The notes under the pieces were generated by a model, which was not told the origin of the DNA, made no database searches, and saw only the letters and a list, made by a program, of their open reading frames with translations. DNA of 64,000 nt from a bacterium (GTDB taxonomy: Bacteria; Planctomycetota; Planctomycetia; Isosphaerales; Isosphaeraceae). Positions 36,304 through 45,108 of this stretch are shown here, one piece after another. The stretch's first letter is position 1. Each line of letters starts with the position of its first letter. The stretch spans positions 186,001-250,000 of the forward strand of contig WGMM01000002.1 in NCBI GenBank assembly GCA_016125085.1, read 5' to 3'. A program made the translations under genes and the position numbers.

Positions 36304-36515
36304 TTCGTGACCTCAGGAACTGCGAATTCGCTATCCGGGTCCCTGCTCGAGCGTGGCATCGGGTTCCGGATTTGACTGACCGGTCGAGATCGATACCTGC
36401 GCTCAAGCTCAGAGCGCCCGGGCGATGGCATTCCGATCCAGCGATCGTTCCGCACCCGGCCTGTCGAGCTTCGAAGTCATTTCCACCGAACTGCCATTCT
36501 GGCAGACACTCGCCC

Positions 36516-36544
36516 CTTGACACGACCGCGAATTTACTCCATGT
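36516..36544 (+). promoter_or_regulatory. Heat-shock (sigma-32-like) promoter candidate for groEL1
   Basis: CTTGAC (36516-36521), preceded by CCC, and CTCCATGT (36537-36544) are 15 bp apart. They resemble the E. coli sigma-32 pattern CTTGAA / CCCCATNT, whose usual gap is 13-15 bp, in the right orientation about 190 bp before groEL1. Family-level resemblance only; a housekeeping reading of TTGACA with a poor -10 is possible. Confidence 0.4.
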
Positions 36545-36731
36545 CATGGCATTGCAAATACTTACAATTTGATAAGACCTGTCGGCACGCAAATTGCATG
36601 GATTAGCAGCATCTTGCGAGATTCCGGCCGGAAGCGGTTCGGAGTCATCGCGGTTCGGAATGCGATCTCGTGGAATGTTCCACAGGAATTGGTCTTTTTC
36701 GAAGTCCGCAATCGTTGAGGAGTAGTTCGCC

Positions 36732-38405
36732 GTGGCGAAGACGCTTGCCTACAACGAGGAAGCTCGGCAAAAGCTGGCCGTCGGTGTCGGGAAACTGGCA
36801 CGGGCGGTACGCAGCACGCTGGGGCCTCGTGGTCGTAATGCCGTGATCGACAAGGGCTGGGGAAGCCCGAACGTGACCAAGGACGGCGTGACCGTCGCTG
36901 AGGAAATCGAGCTGACCGACGCCTACGAGAACATGGGCGCCCAGCTCGTGAAGGAAGCGGCCTCGAAGACCAACGACGCCGCCGGTGACGGCACCACCAC
37001 AGCTACGGTTCTGGCGGAAGCGATCTACAAGGAAGGCCTTAAGCATCTGGCTGCCGGCGCTGACCCGATGAGCCTGAAGCGGGGCATCGACGCCGCCGTG
37101 GAAGCCGTGGTCGCCGACATCAAGAAGCAGGCCCGCAAGATCAGCACCAAGAAGGAGCGGATCGAAGTCGCCACGATCGCGGCCAACAACGACCTGACCA
37201 TCGGCGAAAAGCTTGCCGAAGCCTTCGAGAAGGTGGGGCCTGACGGCGTCATCACGATCGAAGAAGGCAAGGGCGCCGAGACGGTCGTGGACGTCGTCGA
37301 AGGCATGCAGTTCGACCGCGGCTACCTGAGCCCTCACTTCGTGACCGATCAGGACCGGATGGAAGTGGTTCTCGACAACCCCTTCATCCTGATCCACGAA
37401 GAGAAGATCACCACTCCCAAGGTGTTGATCCCGCTGCTGGAAGCCATCGCCAAGTCGTCGCGGCCGCTGCTGATCATCGCCGAAGACGTCGAGAGCGAAG
37501 CCCTGGCGACGCTGGTCGTGAACAAGCTGCGTGGCATCCTGAACGTGGCCGCCGTGAAGGCGCCCGGCTACGGCGACCGCCGCAAGGCCATGCTGGAAGA
37601 CCTCGCCGTTCTCACCGGCGGCAAGGCGATCTTCAAGGATCTTGGCATCGATCTGGAATCGGTTGACCTGAACGAACTCGGCCGTGCCCGCAAGGTGGTC
37701 ATCACCAGCGAAAACACGACCGTGATCGAAGGTGCCGGTACGCCCGATGCGATCAAGGGCCGCACGGAGTTGATCAAGAGGGAAATCACCCAGACGACCA
37801 GCGAATACGACAAGGAAAAGCTCCAGGAGCGCCTTGCCAAGCTGGCCGGTGGCGTGGCCCAGATCAACGTCGGTGCCGCCACCGAAACCGAAATGAAGGA
37901 AAAGAAGGCGCTCGTCGAAGACGCCCTGCATGCAACCCGCGCCGCCAATGAAGAAGGCGTCGTCTCGGGCGGCGGCACGGCCCTGATTCGCGCCGCGGCC
38001 ACGCTCGACTCGCTCAAGCTCACGGGCGACCAGGCTCTGGGCGTTCAGATCATCCGCAAGGCCTGCGAAGTGCCTGCCCGTTCGATCGCCGAAAACGCCG
38101 GCATCGACGGTGCCGTGATCGTGAACCGGATCGCCAAGAACAAAGACGCCAACTACGGCTACAACGCCGAATCCGGCGAATGGGGCGACATGTTCGCCTT
38201 CGGCGTCGTCGACCCGGCCAAAGTCACGCGATCGGCCCTGCAGAACGCTGCCTCCGTGGCCAGCCTGCTGCTGACGACCGAAGCGATCATCGTCGAAATC
38301 AAGGAAAAGAAGAAGCCCGGCGGCGACCACCACGACCATGACCACGGCGGTGGCATGGGCGGAATGGGTGGCATGGGCGGCATGGGCATGCCCGGCATGA
38401 TGTGA
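36732..38405 (+). CDS. groEL: Chaperonin GroEL, copy 1 (His- and GGM-rich tail)
   Basis: The 60-kDa chaperonin that folds proteins in its ATP-driven double ring with GroES. At 557 aa, all hallmarks are present: [12 protein letters not shown], the nucleotide loop [15 protein letters not shown] (D86), the GVITIEEG block, [15 protein letters not shown] and [10 protein letters not shown]. The C-terminus is unusual: an HDHDH-type His/Asp cluster precedes GGM repeats ending MPGMM. The GTG start 36732 has GAGGAG 9 bases upstream. groES follows 161 bp later and a second groEL after that. The classical GGM tail and the adjacent groES suggest this is the housekeeping copy. Confidence 0.96.
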   Translation: MAKTLAYNEEARQKLAVGVGKLARAVRSTLGPRGRNAVIDKGWGSPNVTKDGVTVAEEIELTDAYENMGAQLVKEAASKTNDAAGDGTTTATVLAEAIYKEGLKHLAAGADPMSLKRGIDAAVEAVVADIKKQARKISTKKERIEVATIAANNDLTIGEKLAEAFEKVGPDGVITIEEGKGAETVVDVVEGMQFDRGYLSPHFVTDQDRMEVVLDNPFILIHEEKITTPKVLIPLLEAIAKSSRPLLIIAEDVESEALATLVVNKLRGILNVAAVKAPGYGDRRKAMLEDLAVLTGGKAIFKDLGIDLESVDLNELGRARKVVITSENTTVIEGAGTPDAIKGRTELIKREITQTTSEYDKEKLQERLAKLAGGVAQINVGAATETEMKEKKALVEDALHATRAANEEGVVSGGGTALIRAAATLDSLKLTGDQALGVQIIRKACEVPARSIAENAGIDGAVIVNRIAKNKDANYGYNAESGEWGDMFAFGVVDPAKVTRSALQNAASVASLLLTTEAIIVEIKEKKKPGGDHHDHDHGGGMGGMGGMGGMGMPGMM

Positions 38406-38566
38406 TTCGGTCCGGGCCGACCCGGCCCGGGCTTCGGAAATCGCAAGTACGCACACGTCAGGAGACCGGACAGGACGCGAACGACCAGCTCGAAAACCAC
38501 GCTGCACCGTTGCCTTGTCCGGATATCTCAAGTCTCGCAAGCATCACACGAAAGGAAGTTTCGGAA

Positions 38567-38860
38567 ATGGCCGTTCTGCATCCCCTGGATGACCGCATCG
38601 TCGTCGAGCAAATTCAAGCTGAAGAAAAGACCGCCGGCGGCATCGTTCTGCCAGACACCGCCAAGGAAAAGCCCCAGCGCGGCACCGTGATCGCCGTGGG
38701 CCCCGGCCGCACGATCGACTCCGGCGACCGGATTCCGGTCGGCGTGGTCAAGGGCGACGAAGTGCTCTTCGGCAAGTATTCGGGCACGGACGTGAAGGTG
38801 GACGGCAAGGAAGTCAAGATCCTGCGCGAGTCGGACATTCTGGCCAAGGTCGTCAACTGA
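38567..38860 (+). CDS. groES: Co-chaperonin GroES
   Basis: A 97-aa lid of the GroEL cage. It begins [26 protein letters not shown], where the mobile loop [15 protein letters not shown] binds GroEL, and ends with [18 protein letters not shown] and [14 protein letters not shown] 38567 has AAAGGAAG upstream and places the start at the family N-terminus. It sits between the two groEL copies and could serve either one. Confidence 0.97.
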   Translation: MAVLHPLDDRIVVEQIQAEEKTAGGIVLPDTAKEKPQRGTVIAVGPGRTIDSGDRIPVGVVKGDEVLFGKYSGTDVKVDGKEVKILRESDILAKVVN

Positions 38861-38875
38861 TCGGGCGAAGTCAGC

Positions 38876-38909
38876 TTCGGCCGAACCCGCTTTGAGGCGT
38901 TCGGCCGGA
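38876..38909 (+). terminator. Hairpin between groES and groEL2
   Basis: An 11-bp stem (one GU pair) around GGCCGAAC/GTTCGGCC with a 12-nt loop, between the groES stop and the groEL2 start and overlapping the region just before its ribosome site. No T tract, so it is more likely an mRNA processing or stability structure than a full terminator. Confidence 0.4.
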
Positions 38910-38934
38910 ACTTTCGAATAGGAGAATCGGAAAC

Positions 38935-40557
38935 GTGGCGAAACAGTTGATCTTCTCCGACGCCGCTCGACGCAAGTTGTTCGACGGTGTCGACGTCCTT
39001 GCCCACGCCGTGGGCACCACGCTTGGGCCCACCGGCCGAAACGTGATCATCGACAAATCCTTCGGCGGCCCATCGGTCACCAAGGACGGCGTGACGGTCT
39101 CCAAGGAAATCGAGCTGGACGACCCCTTCGAAAACATGGGCGCCAAGCTCGTGAACGTGGTCGCCTCGAAGACTTCCGACGTCGCTGGCGACGGCACGAC
39201 CACGGCCACCATTCTGGCCCGGGCGATCTACCGCGAAGGCTTGAAGTCGGTCACCAGCGGCTCGAACCCGACGGCCATCCGCCGCGGTATCGAAAAGGCC
39301 GTGGAAGCCACCGTCGAATTCCTTCAGACCAAGCTGGCCAAGCCGGTTTCGAAGAAGGAAGAAATCGCCCAGATCGGCACGATCTCGGCGAATAACGACG
39401 CCACCATCGGCAACATGCTGGCCGATGCCGTCGAACGGGTCGGTCGCGACGGCGTCATCACGGTCGAAGAAGGCAAGTCCTCTTCGACGACGCTCGAATT
39501 CGTCGAGGGCATGCAGTTCGACAAGGGGTACCTGAGCCCTTACTTCGTGACCAGCCCGGCCACGATGGAAGCGATCATGGACGACCCGTTCATCCTCCTT
39601 TACGAAAAGAAAATCTCCAGCATCCGTGACGTGATCCCGGTTCTGGAAAAGGTCGCCCAATCGGGCCGTGGTCTGGTGATCATCGCCGAAGACGTCGACG
39701 GCGAAGCCCTTTCGCTGCTCGTCGTCAACCGTCTCCGCGGCCTGCTGAACGTCGTGGCCGTGAAGGCCCCCGGCTTCGGTGACCGCCGCAAGGCGATGCT
39801 GGGCGACATGGCCATCCTCACGGGCGGCACCGTCATCAGCGACGACCTGGGCGTGAAGCTCGAGAACGTCGACCTGAACCAACTCGGCACGGCCAAGCAG
39901 GTCAAGGTCGACAAAGAGTCGACGACCATCATTCAGGGCAGCGGCTCGAAGGAAGAGATCACCCGCCGGATCGACCAGCTCCGCCGGCAGATCGAAGAAA
40001 CCGAGAGCGAATACGACCGCGAGAAGTTCCAGGAACGCCTGGCCAAGCTCTCCGGCGGCGTGGCTCTGATCAACGTCGGTGCGGCGACCGAAGCCGCCAT
40101 GAAAGAGCTGAAAGCCCGCGTGGAAGACGCCCTTCACGCCACCCGCGCGGCGGCTGAGGAAGGCATCGTCCCCGGCGGCGGCGCGGCTCTGCTGAAGGCG
40201 ATCCCGACGATTCAGGGTGTCGTCGAAAAGCTCACGGGCGACGAGCGCATCGGCGCTTCGATCGTCCTGCGGGCCGTCGAGGAACCGATCCGCCACATCG
40301 CTTCGAACTCCGGCATCGACGGCGGCGTCGTCGTTGACGAAGTTCGCAACAGCGAAGGCCCGATCGGCTTCAACGCCAACACGGGCGAATACGTCGACAT
40401 GTTCACGGCCGGCATCATCGCCCCCACCAAGGTCACCCGCTCGGCCCTCGAAAACGCCGCATCGATCGCCGGCCTCATGCTGACGACCGAAGCGATGATC
40501 ACCAATCTCAAGGAAGAAGACGAAAAAGGCCCGAAGGGCGAAGGCGTCGTCCGCTGA
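38935..40557 (+). CDS. groEL: Chaperonin GroEL, copy 2 (no GGM tail)
   Basis: A second complete chaperonin, 540 aa, with [54 protein letters not shown] and [12 protein letters not shown]. It differs from copy 1 in lacking the GGM tail; it ends in a charged [11 protein letters not shown] stretch. Loss of the hydrophobic tail is typical of specialised GroEL paralogs with altered substrates. GTG start 38935 has AGGAG 10 bases upstream. A terminator follows. The groEL1-groES-groEL2 order indicates tandem duplication that kept one co-chaperonin. Confidence 0.95.
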   Translation: MAKQLIFSDAARRKLFDGVDVLAHAVGTTLGPTGRNVIIDKSFGGPSVTKDGVTVSKEIELDDPFENMGAKLVNVVASKTSDVAGDGTTTATILARAIYREGLKSVTSGSNPTAIRRGIEKAVEATVEFLQTKLAKPVSKKEEIAQIGTISANNDATIGNMLADAVERVGRDGVITVEEGKSSSTTLEFVEGMQFDKGYLSPYFVTSPATMEAIMDDPFILLYEKKISSIRDVIPVLEKVAQSGRGLVIIAEDVDGEALSLLVVNRLRGLLNVVAVKAPGFGDRRKAMLGDMAILTGGTVISDDLGVKLENVDLNQLGTAKQVKVDKESTTIIQGSGSKEEITRRIDQLRRQIEETESEYDREKFQERLAKLSGGVALINVGAATEAAMKELKARVEDALHATRAAAEEGIVPGGGAALLKAIPTIQGVVEKLTGDERIGASIVLRAVEEPIRHIASNSGIDGGVVVDEVRNSEGPIGFNANTGEYVDMFTAGIIAPTKVTRSALENAASIAGLMLTTEAMITNLKEEDEKGPKGEGVVR

Positions 40558-40605
40558 GACTGGACCGATCCGGTTCGGAATCCGGCGAATTCCGGTCATG
40601 ACAAA

Positions 40606-40638
40606 GGGGAAGGTCGCAACGACGGCCTTCTCCTTTTT
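40606..40638 (+). terminator. Terminator after groEL2
   Basis: An 11-bp stem GGGGAAGGTCG/CGGCCTTCTCC with two GU pairs and a short loop, followed by TTTTT (40634-40638). It separates the chaperonin genes from dnaJ. Confidence 0.75.
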
Positions 40639-40834
40639 CGCTACAATGACCGCTTCGAAATCGATGCCGTGGCGGATCGTACTTATGGAACGGTTCGTGA
40701 TGGCGACGGATTCGAGCCCCATGCCTGCATGGGGCGAATCCCGAAGACTTGTGCGGGGCGAGTCGACGCAATTTCCCGATGTGCGATCCCATGGGGCTCG
40801 TGCCGCACCGTAAAGCGGCCTGACAGGGCGGAAG

Positions 40835-41989
40835 ATGGCCACGAAACGCGATTACTACGAAATTCTCGGCATCCGGCGCGAAGCCACGATCGAAGAGATC
40901 AAAAAATCCTATCGCCAGATGGCGATGAAGCATCACCCGGACCGCAATCCGGGCGACGCCGAAGCCGAGGCCCGGTTCAAGGAAGCGGCCGAGGCTTACG
41001 AGGTGCTCTCCGACGAGTCCACACGCCAGCGTTATGACCGCTACGGTCACGCCGGGCTTCAGGGTGCCGGCATGCACGACTTCCGCTCGACGGACGACAT
41101 CATGTCGGCCTTCGGCGAGATCTTCCAGAGTGCATTCGGCGACATGTTCGGCCAGCGCCGGCGAGGCCCCCGCCCCGGTGCCGATCTCGCGATGAAGCTT
41201 GAGATCGATCTTCTCGAAGCCGCCCGTGGCGTTACCAAGACGATCACGCTCAACCGTGGCGAGCCGTGTCGCACTTGCAGCGGTTCCGGCGCCCGCAAGG
41301 GCACCGTGGCTACCACTTGCACTTACTGCGGCGGCCAGGGCCAGGTCATTCAGTCACGTGGCTTTTTCCAGGTCGCCACCACCTGCCCGGCCTGTGGCGG
41401 CGAGGGAATCCGGATCACCGACCCCTGCCCCGACTGCCGCGGCACCGGACGGACATCCGAAAAAGTCCAGCTCGATGTGGAAGTGCCTCCAGGCGTGGAT
41501 ACAGGCGTCTGGCTGCAGATCCGCAATCAGGGCGAACTGGGCGACCCCGGTGCCCCGCGCGGGAATCTGAGGATCCAGATTCAGGTCAAGTCGCACGATG
41601 TGTTCGACCGTCGTGGCAACGACATCATCTGTCAGTTCCCGATTCACTTCACTCAGGCGGCCCTTGGAGCCGAGATCGAAGTGCCTACGCTGGACGGCCG
41701 CGAGAAGCTTTCGATTCCCAGGGGAACACAAAGCGGCGAGATTTTCCGGCTGCGCGGCAAGGGCATTCCTGACGTGAACGGCCGGGGGCGGGGCGACGAA
41801 TTGATCGAAGTCGTCGTGGAAACGCCCAGAAAGCTCTCCGAAAGGCAGGAAGAACTGCTTCGTGAGCTGGCCGAACTGGATCACGAATCGGTCATGCCGC
41901 GCCAGAAGAGCTTCTTCGAAAAGCTCAAGAGTTATTTCACCGAATCGGACGAGGATACGGAAAACAGCGAATCCGAAGAACGGGACTGA
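40835..41989 (+). CDS. dnaJ: DnaJ co-chaperone (type I, zinc finger)
   Basis: Hsp40 that delivers substrates to DnaK and stimulates its ATPase. The 384-aa protein has the J domain with HPD at 34-36 (AMKHHPDRNPG), a Gly/Phe-type linker (about 70-115), and four CxxCxGxG zinc repeats at 145-206 (CRTCSGSG, CTYCGGQG, CPACGGEG, CPDCRGTG), followed by the two C-terminal beta domains (VPPGVDTGVWLQI, VPTLDGREKLSIPRGTQSGEIFRL). The acidic tail is extra. ATG 40835 is preceded by GGGCGGAAG. grpE follows 61 bp downstream, but dnaK is not in the window. Confidence 0.96.
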   Translation: MATKRDYYEILGIRREATIEEIKKSYRQMAMKHHPDRNPGDAEAEARFKEAAEAYEVLSDESTRQRYDRYGHAGLQGAGMHDFRSTDDIMSAFGEIFQSAFGDMFGQRRRGPRPGADLAMKLEIDLLEAARGVTKTITLNRGEPCRTCSGSGARKGTVATTCTYCGGQGQVIQSRGFFQVATTCPACGGEGIRITDPCPDCRGTGRTSEKVQLDVEVPPGVDTGVWLQIRNQGELGDPGAPRGNLRIQIQVKSHDVFDRRGNDIICQFPIHFTQAALGAEIEVPTLDGREKLSIPRGTQSGEIFRLRGKGIPDVNGRGRGDELIEVVVETPRKLSERQEELLRELAELDHESVMPRQKSFFEKLKSYFTESDEDTENSESEERD

Positions 41990-42050
41990 CATGTCACGAT
42001 GGCCCAGACGCTTTCGAAGACCGTCCCAACCCAGCGACGAGAGGAACGAC

Positions 42051-42578
42051 ATGAACGCCGAAGAAAATCCGGAAAATCTGACATCCGAAGCCTTTGTCGA
42101 CCAGGCCGGGAATGCCGGCGACGATCCGCTGACGCTCGTGACCCGCGAACGGGACGAACTGAAAGACCAGATCCTGCGCGTTCAGGCTGAGTTCCAGAAC
42201 GCCATGCGCCGCGAACGTCAGATGATCGACGTGCGCCGGGCCGAGGCCATCGGCGCGGTCTCGCGTGACGTGCTCGAAGTCATGGACAATTTCGACCGGG
42301 CCCTCGAGTCGGCCCGTTCCGGCGGCCCCGCCACGGCCAGTATTCTCTCGGGCCTGGAAATGGTCCAGAAGCAGCTTCTGGCGGCCCTGGCCAAGCACAA
42401 TGTCGTGCCGATCGAGGCCCAGGGCCAGCCGTTCAACCCGGACGAACACGAAGCCGTCATGCAACGCCCCAGCGCCGATCACCCGGAAGGCACGGTCATT
42501 CAGGTACTTGCTCAGGGCTACAAGCTGGGCGACCGCGTCCTGCGTCCCGCGAAAGTGATCGTTTCGGTCGCCGGCTGA
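42051..42578 (+). CDS. grpE: GrpE nucleotide-exchange factor
   Basis: GrpE releases ADP from DnaK. The 175-aa product has the long N-terminal coiled-coil (TLVTRERDELKDQILRVQAEFQNAMRRERQ) and the C-terminal beta-wing ending YKLGDRVLRPAKVIVS, preceded by PFNPDEHEAVMQ. ATG 42051 has GAGAGGAA upstream; the frame runs much further upstream as an out-of-frame shadow of dnaJ. It lies in a dnaJ-grpE pair without dnaK. Confidence 0.95.
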   Translation: MNAEENPENLTSEAFVDQAGNAGDDPLTLVTRERDELKDQILRVQAEFQNAMRRERQMIDVRRAEAIGAVSRDVLEVMDNFDRALESARSGGPATASILSGLEMVQKQLLAALAKHNVVPIEAQGQPFNPDEHEAVMQRPSADHPEGTVIQVLAQGYKLGDRVLRPAKVIVSVAG

Positions 42579-42652
42579 AACCGCCCTTGTCCCTGCCCGA
42601 CGATTCCGTACGAATACCGCGTTCGAATCACGCTTTTCGAGGTTCACTGAAC

Positions 42653-42970
42653 ATGCCGACCTACGACTACATCTGCGACAAGTGCGGGCACGAGTTCGAA
42701 GCCTTCGAATCGATCACGGCCGATCCGCAGAAGCATTGCCCGAAATGCGATACCGACAACCTGCGGCGCAAGATCGGCCCCGGGGCGGCCATCCTGTTCA
42801 AGGGCAGCGGTTTCTACATTACGGACTACCGCTCGGATTCTTACAACAAGGCTGCGAAGGCCGACAGCAGCTCCAGCGCTTCATCGTCCAAATCGAGTGA
42901 CAGCGGCTCGTCCAGCTCTTCCTCCTCAGCTTCGAGTTCTTCGTCCAGCTCTTCAGCGAGTTCGAAATGA
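42653..42970 (+). CDS. FmdB-type zinc-ribbon protein with poly-Ser tail
   Basis: The FmdB putative regulatory domain opens [19 protein letters not shown]; two CxxC pairs (C9, C12 and C30, C33) form the zinc ribbon, followed by [14 protein letters not shown], typical of the family. The last 35 residues are a run of Ser with a few Ala, Lys and Asp, which is unusual and probably disordered. FmdB genes commonly sit beside chaperone or cell-wall genes; the true role is not established. It overlaps yacG by 4 bp. Confidence 0.88.
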   Translation: MPTYDYICDKCGHEFEAFESITADPQKHCPKCDTDNLRRKIGPGAAILFKGSGFYITDYRSDSYNKAAKADSSSSASSSKSSDSGSSSSSSSASSSSSSSSASSK

Positions 42971-43206
42971 GAACGGCCGCCTGCCCCATCTGCAAAAAGA
43001 CGATCCGGTTCGAACGGCTGAGCGATCAGCCGTTCTTCCCGTTCTGTTCCGAACGCTGCAAACTCGTCGACCTGGGCCGCTGGATCGACGGTTCCTACAC
43101 CATCTCCAGAGAACTCAACGAAGAGGAGCTGGAGATGGTGGAGGAGTTGATTGAGGAGCAAGTGAGGCGGATGGAAGAATCCGAATACGACCGCTCAGAG
43201 GATTGA
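42967..43206 (+). CDS. yacG: DNA gyrase inhibitor YacG
   Basis: YacG is a small zinc protein that binds GyrB and inhibits gyrase. The 79-aa product has the four-cysteine site CPICKKTI ... [19 protein letters not shown], the exact family pattern, plus an acidic C-terminal helix. It starts at the ATG inside the fmdB stop (ATGA), so its translation is coupled to it. In E. coli it is linked to coaE, not chaperones, so this neighbourhood is different. Confidence 0.93.
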   Translation: MRTAACPICKKTIRFERLSDQPFFPFCSERCKLVDLGRWIDGSYTISRELNEEELEMVEELIEEQVRRMEESEYDRSED

Positions 43207-43299
43207 TTCGAAATTTCGATTCATTTTTCCGGATGCCGAAAGGACGGTAGCGACCGCGATGAGCGAAAGGGTGTGCCGCCCCCATAAAATTCAGAAAAG

Positions 43300-43980
43300 T
43301 TATAACGGCACCTGAATCGTCACGATGTGATTCGGATCTCCCGTGGCCGGGTCATATTGCACCTGAGGCGGATTCGTCCCTGGTACCACCCAGTAGCGAG
43401 CCCCGGCAGGAACCTGCACGGATACCGTTCCAGCCGATGAGGCTGGTCGTAATTGCGTATTCGAAGGGACATTCTGTACGTACTGCACAGGCATTTCCTG
43501 CGGCACATAGCCCCCGCCGGATTGCACATATCGATACTGCTGGTTCGGCTGTTGCACATATTGAACCGGTTGCTGCACGACCTGGTTCGGCTGGACATAA
43601 TGAATGAGCGGCGGTTGCTGCTGGTAAATCACTTCGCGTTCCTGAACGTAAGGACGCTGAGATTCCTGCATCATTCGGTAATACGTTCGATCAGCCTGCC
43701 TTCGGTTATAGTCCGCTTCCATTCCTGACAAGCCGCTTTGAAGCATGTTGTAGAACGCGGCATTCGTATTGCCCATGGCTGCAGCCTGCATCGCTTGCTG
43801 GCCATAGATATCCGACGCCATCGTGGCGTTATTCATATTTTGCATTTGCATCATCATCGTCGCTGGCCCGGGTGGAGTTCGTGATGGCCATCCCCACTGG
43901 GCCTGTGAACTCCTTTGCCCCAATGCCCCAATCGCCAACACTGCCAGAAAAAGCCTGAAACCGTTTCGAAGCGTGCTCAT
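43300..43980 (-). CDS. Secreted Gln/Tyr/Val-rich low-complexity protein
   Basis: A 226-aa protein with a signal peptide (LFLAVLAIGALGQRSSQA) and a long low-complexity body: a Met/Asn-rich segment (MMMQMQNMNN, about 43-52), then repeats of (Y)VQQP, such as QPVQYVQQPNQQYRYVQS, and a final stretch VQVPAGARYWVVPGTNPPQVQYDP that looks folded. No family recognised. It may be a wall- or stalk-associated structural protein. It is divergent from the sigma factor gene. ATG 43980 starts the signal peptide. Confidence 0.6.
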   Translation of the reverse strand: MSTLRNGFRLFLAVLAIGALGQRSSQAQWGWPSRTPPGPATMMMQMQNMNNATMASDIYGQQAMQAAAMGNTNAAFYNMLQSGLSGMEADYNRRQADRTYYRMMQESQRPYVQEREVIYQQQPPLIHYVQPNQVVQQPVQYVQQPNQQYRYVQSGGGYVPQEMPVQYVQNVPSNTQLRPASSAGTVSVQVPAGARYWVVPGTNPPQVQYDPATGDPNHIVTIQVPL

Positions 43981-44371
43981 GTTGACCTCATCATAGGTGC
44001 AGGAATCACACCTGCCGCGCCTTCTCTTCCAGAATCGCACGAGATGCGAAACTTCTATGTCATAAATGTACGAACCCGTCCGATTTGGACACATTTTTCC
44101 GAAAATCGCGATTACGCCCGCAATCCTAATCCTGAAAAGGACTTAAGCAACGGACACCGCAACTGTCACGTGCAGATCCGAAGCATCAAGGACAGAATCA
44201 GGCACTTGACATGAGTTCGGGAAAACGGAATAAGTTTCTGCATCGTACATGCTCCTGTCACGATCACCGGCAAGTTTTGAGCGGTTCCCGTTTGTCTTTA
44301 TCGCATGCTTTCGCACACGGTCCACCATCGGGATCACTTCTATCGAAACACGGTCTCTGCGAGTCACGACC
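43981..44371. other. Divergent regulatory gap before the sigma factor
   Basis: A 391-bp non-coding region between divergent genes. It contains one good plus-strand promoter candidate (44206-44234). Nothing else recognised. Confidence 0.5.
44206..44234 (+). promoter_or_regulatory. Candidate sigma-70-type promoter for the sigma factor gene
   Basis: TTGACA (perfect -35, 44206-44211), a 17-bp spacer and AATAAG (44229-44234, four of six -10 bases) point toward the sigma factor ATG at 44372. Prediction only. Confidence 0.45.
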
Positions 44372-45034
44372 ATGTCCCATATCATCGAAAAAATAGAGCG
44401 TCTTTCGACTTCGAAAGAACCGATATTCGACTGCCCTGAACAGGATGTAACTCTCGGCGATTTATCTCAGAATCACTCGCCCGACACCCTCAACGCCCAT
44501 CGCACCTATCTGCTCAAGGTCGCGGGTGATCTGCTCAAGCCTGAGCTGCGGCCCAAGGTTTCGCCTTCGGATCTCGTCCAGGAATCGATCGTCATCGCCA
44601 TCCGCAAATTCCAGAGCTTTCAGGGATCTTCGCCTCAGCAGCTGCGGGCCTGGCTGGAATCGATTCTGCGCCGCAAATACTGCAACCTCCAGCGCGTTTT
44701 CTACAGGAACGCACGTCATGCCATCCGCCGCGAAGTCTCCCTCGATGCCGTGCGTTCGGACCAGCCGGGCTGGGAGATTCCCGACACTCATGAGACGGAT
44801 CGTAGCGGAGACGTGAACTGGCAAATCGCGATGATCCGCCAGGAATTGAGACATCTCACGCCTGCCGAGGCCGAGGTCTTCTCACTGCGAATGGAGCAGG
44901 ATCTTCCCGTAGCCGAAATCGCCGCCCGCCTCGGCATCACGGAGGCTTGCGTCCACAAGCGATACCAGCGAGCGATCAAGCATCTTTACGAGCGACTTCA
45001 CAATGCCGTCGATTCTGATCTGGACTTGAGTTAG
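44372..45034 (+). CDS. ECF-type RNA polymerase sigma factor
   Basis: A 220-aa sigma factor of the ECF-like group that planctomycetes encode next to Ser/Thr kinases. Region 2 is about 60-110 (LVQESIVIAIRKFQSFQGSSPQQLRAWLESILRRKY), the -10 recognition helix included. Region 4 is about 160-210 (LTPAEAEVFSLRMEQDLPVAEIAARLGITEACVHKRYQRAIKHL), a normal helix-turn-helix. The N-terminal 30 residues are extra. The next gene, 74 bp downstream, is a membrane Ser/Thr kinase, so phosphorylation control of this sigma factor, as described for such pairs, is a reasonable inference. Confidence 0.9.
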   Translation: MSHIIEKIERLSTSKEPIFDCPEQDVTLGDLSQNHSPDTLNAHRTYLLKVAGDLLKPELRPKVSPSDLVQESIVIAIRKFQSFQGSSPQQLRAWLESILRRKYCNLQRVFYRNARHAIRREVSLDAVRSDQPGWEIPDTHETDRSGDVNWQIAMIRQELRHLTPAEAEVFSLRMEQDLPVAEIAARLGITEACVHKRYQRAIKHLYERLHNAVDSDLDLS

Positions 45035-45049
45035 ACTCTTACATACATT

Positions 45050-45072
45050 CCCGGGAAGGAATCCTTCCCGGG
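45050..45072 (+). terminator. Perfect hairpin between sigma factor and kinase genes
   Basis: CCCGGGAAGG/CCTTCCCGGG with an AAT loop, 16 bp past the sigma-factor stop and 37 bp before the kinase start. No T tract follows. It may partly terminate transcription so that less kinase than sigma factor is made. Confidence 0.5.
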
Positions 45073-45108
45073 CTCGATATCCGCTGCCCGCGTGTCGCTA
45101 TCCGCATC

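Larger units (their letters stand above)
36210..36731. other. 522-bp leader region before groEL1
   Basis: No gene. It contains a terminator for the reductase gene (36269-36303) and a sigma-32-like promoter candidate (36516-36544). The last 190 bp before groEL1 would be 5' leader. I looked for a CIRCE element (TTAGCACTC-N9-GAGTGCTAA) and did not find one. Confidence 0.6.

Noticed and set aside
36540..36731. CIRCE operator before groEL1
   Set aside because: No TTAGCACTC/GAGTGCTAA inverted repeat; only a weak TTAGCAG fragment near 36603.
36645..38540. 631-aa minus-strand frame over groEL1
   Set aside because: Antisense shadow of a highly conserved groEL reading frame; composition is typical of reverse-strand GC bias.
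38614..40842. 742-aa minus-strand frame over groES and groEL2
   Set aside because: Same reason: antisense of groES/groEL2 with no domain.
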